Shown in pieces: positions 5,096-5,404 of a stretch of DNA of 5,404 nucleotides. This DNA is from an uncultured Fibrobacterota bacterium (GTDB lineage Bacteria; Fibrobacterota; Chitinivibrionia; Chitinivibrionales; CAIOZP01). The notes beneath the pieces were generated by a model. The model ran no database searches and was not told the DNA's origin. It saw nothing but the letters and a program-made list of their open reading frames with translations. Position 1 is the stretch's first letter. Each line of letters starts with the position of its first letter. The stretch is from the NCBI GenBank assembly GCA_903862805.1, contig CAIOZP010000006.1, positions 1 through 5,404 on the forward strand, in the 5' to 3' direction. The translations under genes were made by a program, and so were the position numbers.

Positions 5096-5171
5096 GTTGC
5101 TCTCCATGCACAATTGCAATCGATGCAATTGTGCAGTTGGAGAAACAACAGCGTGGTTCGCCGAAGATCAT
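5088..5171 (-). CDS. Possible 27-residue leader ORF, copy 1
   Basis: The layout is the same as at 4094-4177: ATG one base after the FPGN stop, 27 codons, and a TGA overlapping the HTH start. The ribosome site is weaker (GGA, 8-9 bases away). RCCFSNC and the HGEQHA end are preserved, while residues 3, 5, 6, 15 and 18 differ. Confidence 0.33.
   Translation of the reverse strand: MIFGEPRCCFSNCTIASIAIVHGEQHA
5102..5105 (-). promoter_or_regulatory. Ribosome-binding site deciding the HTH copy 1 start
   Basis: GGAG stands 6 bases before the ATG at 5095, next to the inverted repeat that ends at 5108. It is identical in sequence and spacing to the site of the other copy. Confidence 0.65.
5108..5134. 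promoter_or_regulatory. Perfect 11+11 inverted repeat, candidate operator or mRNA hairpin, copy 1
   Basis: GCACAATTGCA (5108-5118) and TGCAATTGTGC (5124-5134) pair without mismatch around ATCGA. Each arm contains CAATTG, itself a palindrome. The position 12 bases from the HTH start codon matches that of the other copy. Confidence 0.65.
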
Positions 5172-5172
5172 T

Positions 5173-5404
5173 TTAAGCGTCCAGCATCTTATAGAAGACA
5201 GTAGCCGTATCTAAACACGGAGAACATTCAACCCTGTTGCCTGGGAACATTTGCTGAAGTGGCCTAACGATCCACTTGTTGAAATTCTGTCTGGATTTGC
5301 TTAAGTCAAGAGCCGAAAGCACATCATCAGTTGCTTCAACTGGGAGTACAATCCCGTACATATTGGTTTCAAAACCAAAATCGCATAATGCTTGTCTAAT
5401 TAGA
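5173..5404 (-). CDS. FPGN-repeat protein, copy 1, partial (C-terminal 76 residues)
   Basis: The frame is open to the right window edge, so the start is outside; an internal ATG at 5361 is not a credible start because homology continues before it. The visible 76 residues align without a gap to the C-terminal half of the protein at 4179-4751. Shared features are NM-x-G at the front, EAT, a helix, then FPGNRVE and a final aromatic strand (TVFYKMLDA). Outside the FPGN motif identity is modest, roughly a third. Function is unknown. It precedes HTH copy 1 by the same 77-base spacer seen in the second module. Confidence 0.78.
   Translation of the reverse strand, partial: LIRQALCDFGFETNMYGIVLPVEATDDVLSALDLSKSRQNFNKWIVRPLQQMFPGNRVECSPCLDTATVFYKMLDA

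Larger units (their letters stand above)
5071..5178 (-). repeat. 108-base conserved intergenic block, copy 1
   Basis: This is the partner of 4077-4184, offset by exactly 994 bases, with 7 substitutions and no gap. Three substitutions fall in the inverted repeat, where this copy is the perfect one, and four lie just after the FPGN stop. Confidence 0.92.
2381..5404. mobile_element. Integrative element at selC, left part only
   Basis: The element is supported by a tRNA gene followed at once by a convergent tyrosine recombinase, by excisionase-like HTH genes behind it, by unrecognised accessory genes in tandem copies, and by visibly lower GC around 4550-4750 than in the host genes to the left. 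All element genes in view run toward selC. Nothing distinguishes prophage from ICE or other island, because no structural, replication or transfer gene is visible. The right boundary lies outside the window. Confidence 0.75.

Overview
The window joins a bacterial chromosome segment to the left part of an integrated mobile element. The junction is a selenocysteine tRNA gene (selC), so the host makes selenoproteins. Together with a cobalamin-type radical SAM enzyme and moderate GC, this fits an anaerobic, Desulfuromonas/Geobacter-like or other Desulfobacterota lineage. That placement is an inference from gene content, not from a marker alignment.

Region 1 (about 1-2300, host side, minus strand). 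In transcription order there is a B12-binding-domain radical SAM protein (2151-970), a 306-base gap rich in inverted repeats, a small protein with a Cro/CI-like helix-turn-helix (663-163), and the start of a BtrH N-terminal-domain protein (163-1, cut by the window edge). The last two overlap by one base (TAATG) and must be co-translated. A cobalamin radical SAM enzyme, a regulator-like protein and a BtrH-type cysteine-dependent acyl-transfer/peptidase-fold protein together look like a small biosynthetic or modification locus. Its product cannot be named from sequence.

Region 2 (2257-2456, plus strand). This holds selC with a UCA anticodon, a long variable arm and an encoded CCA end. A plausible promoter lies upstream and an intrinsic terminator downstream.

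Region 3 (about 2381 to the window end, minus strand). An integrative element lies against selC. A complete tyrosine recombinase converges on the tRNA, as expected for an integrase next to its att site. It has its own strong promoter. Behind it lies a two-gene module that occurs twice in tandem with a period of 994 bases at the conserved block: an unrecognised protein with FPGN motifs, then an excisionase-like helix-turn-helix protein. The upstream FPGN gene is cut by the window edge. In both copies the FPGN and HTH genes are joined by a 108-base block that differs at only 7 positions, although the flanking coding sequences have diverged much further. The block holds an 11+11 inverted repeat just upstream of the HTH ribosome site, and a 27-codon reading frame that starts one base after the FPGN stop and overlaps the HTH start.

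The likely logic is that selC is the attachment site, the recombinase integrates and excises, and the excisionase-like proteins act as directionality or regulatory factors, perhaps through the inverted repeats. The FPGN proteins are uncharacterised partners. The far end of the element and the second att site are not in the window.
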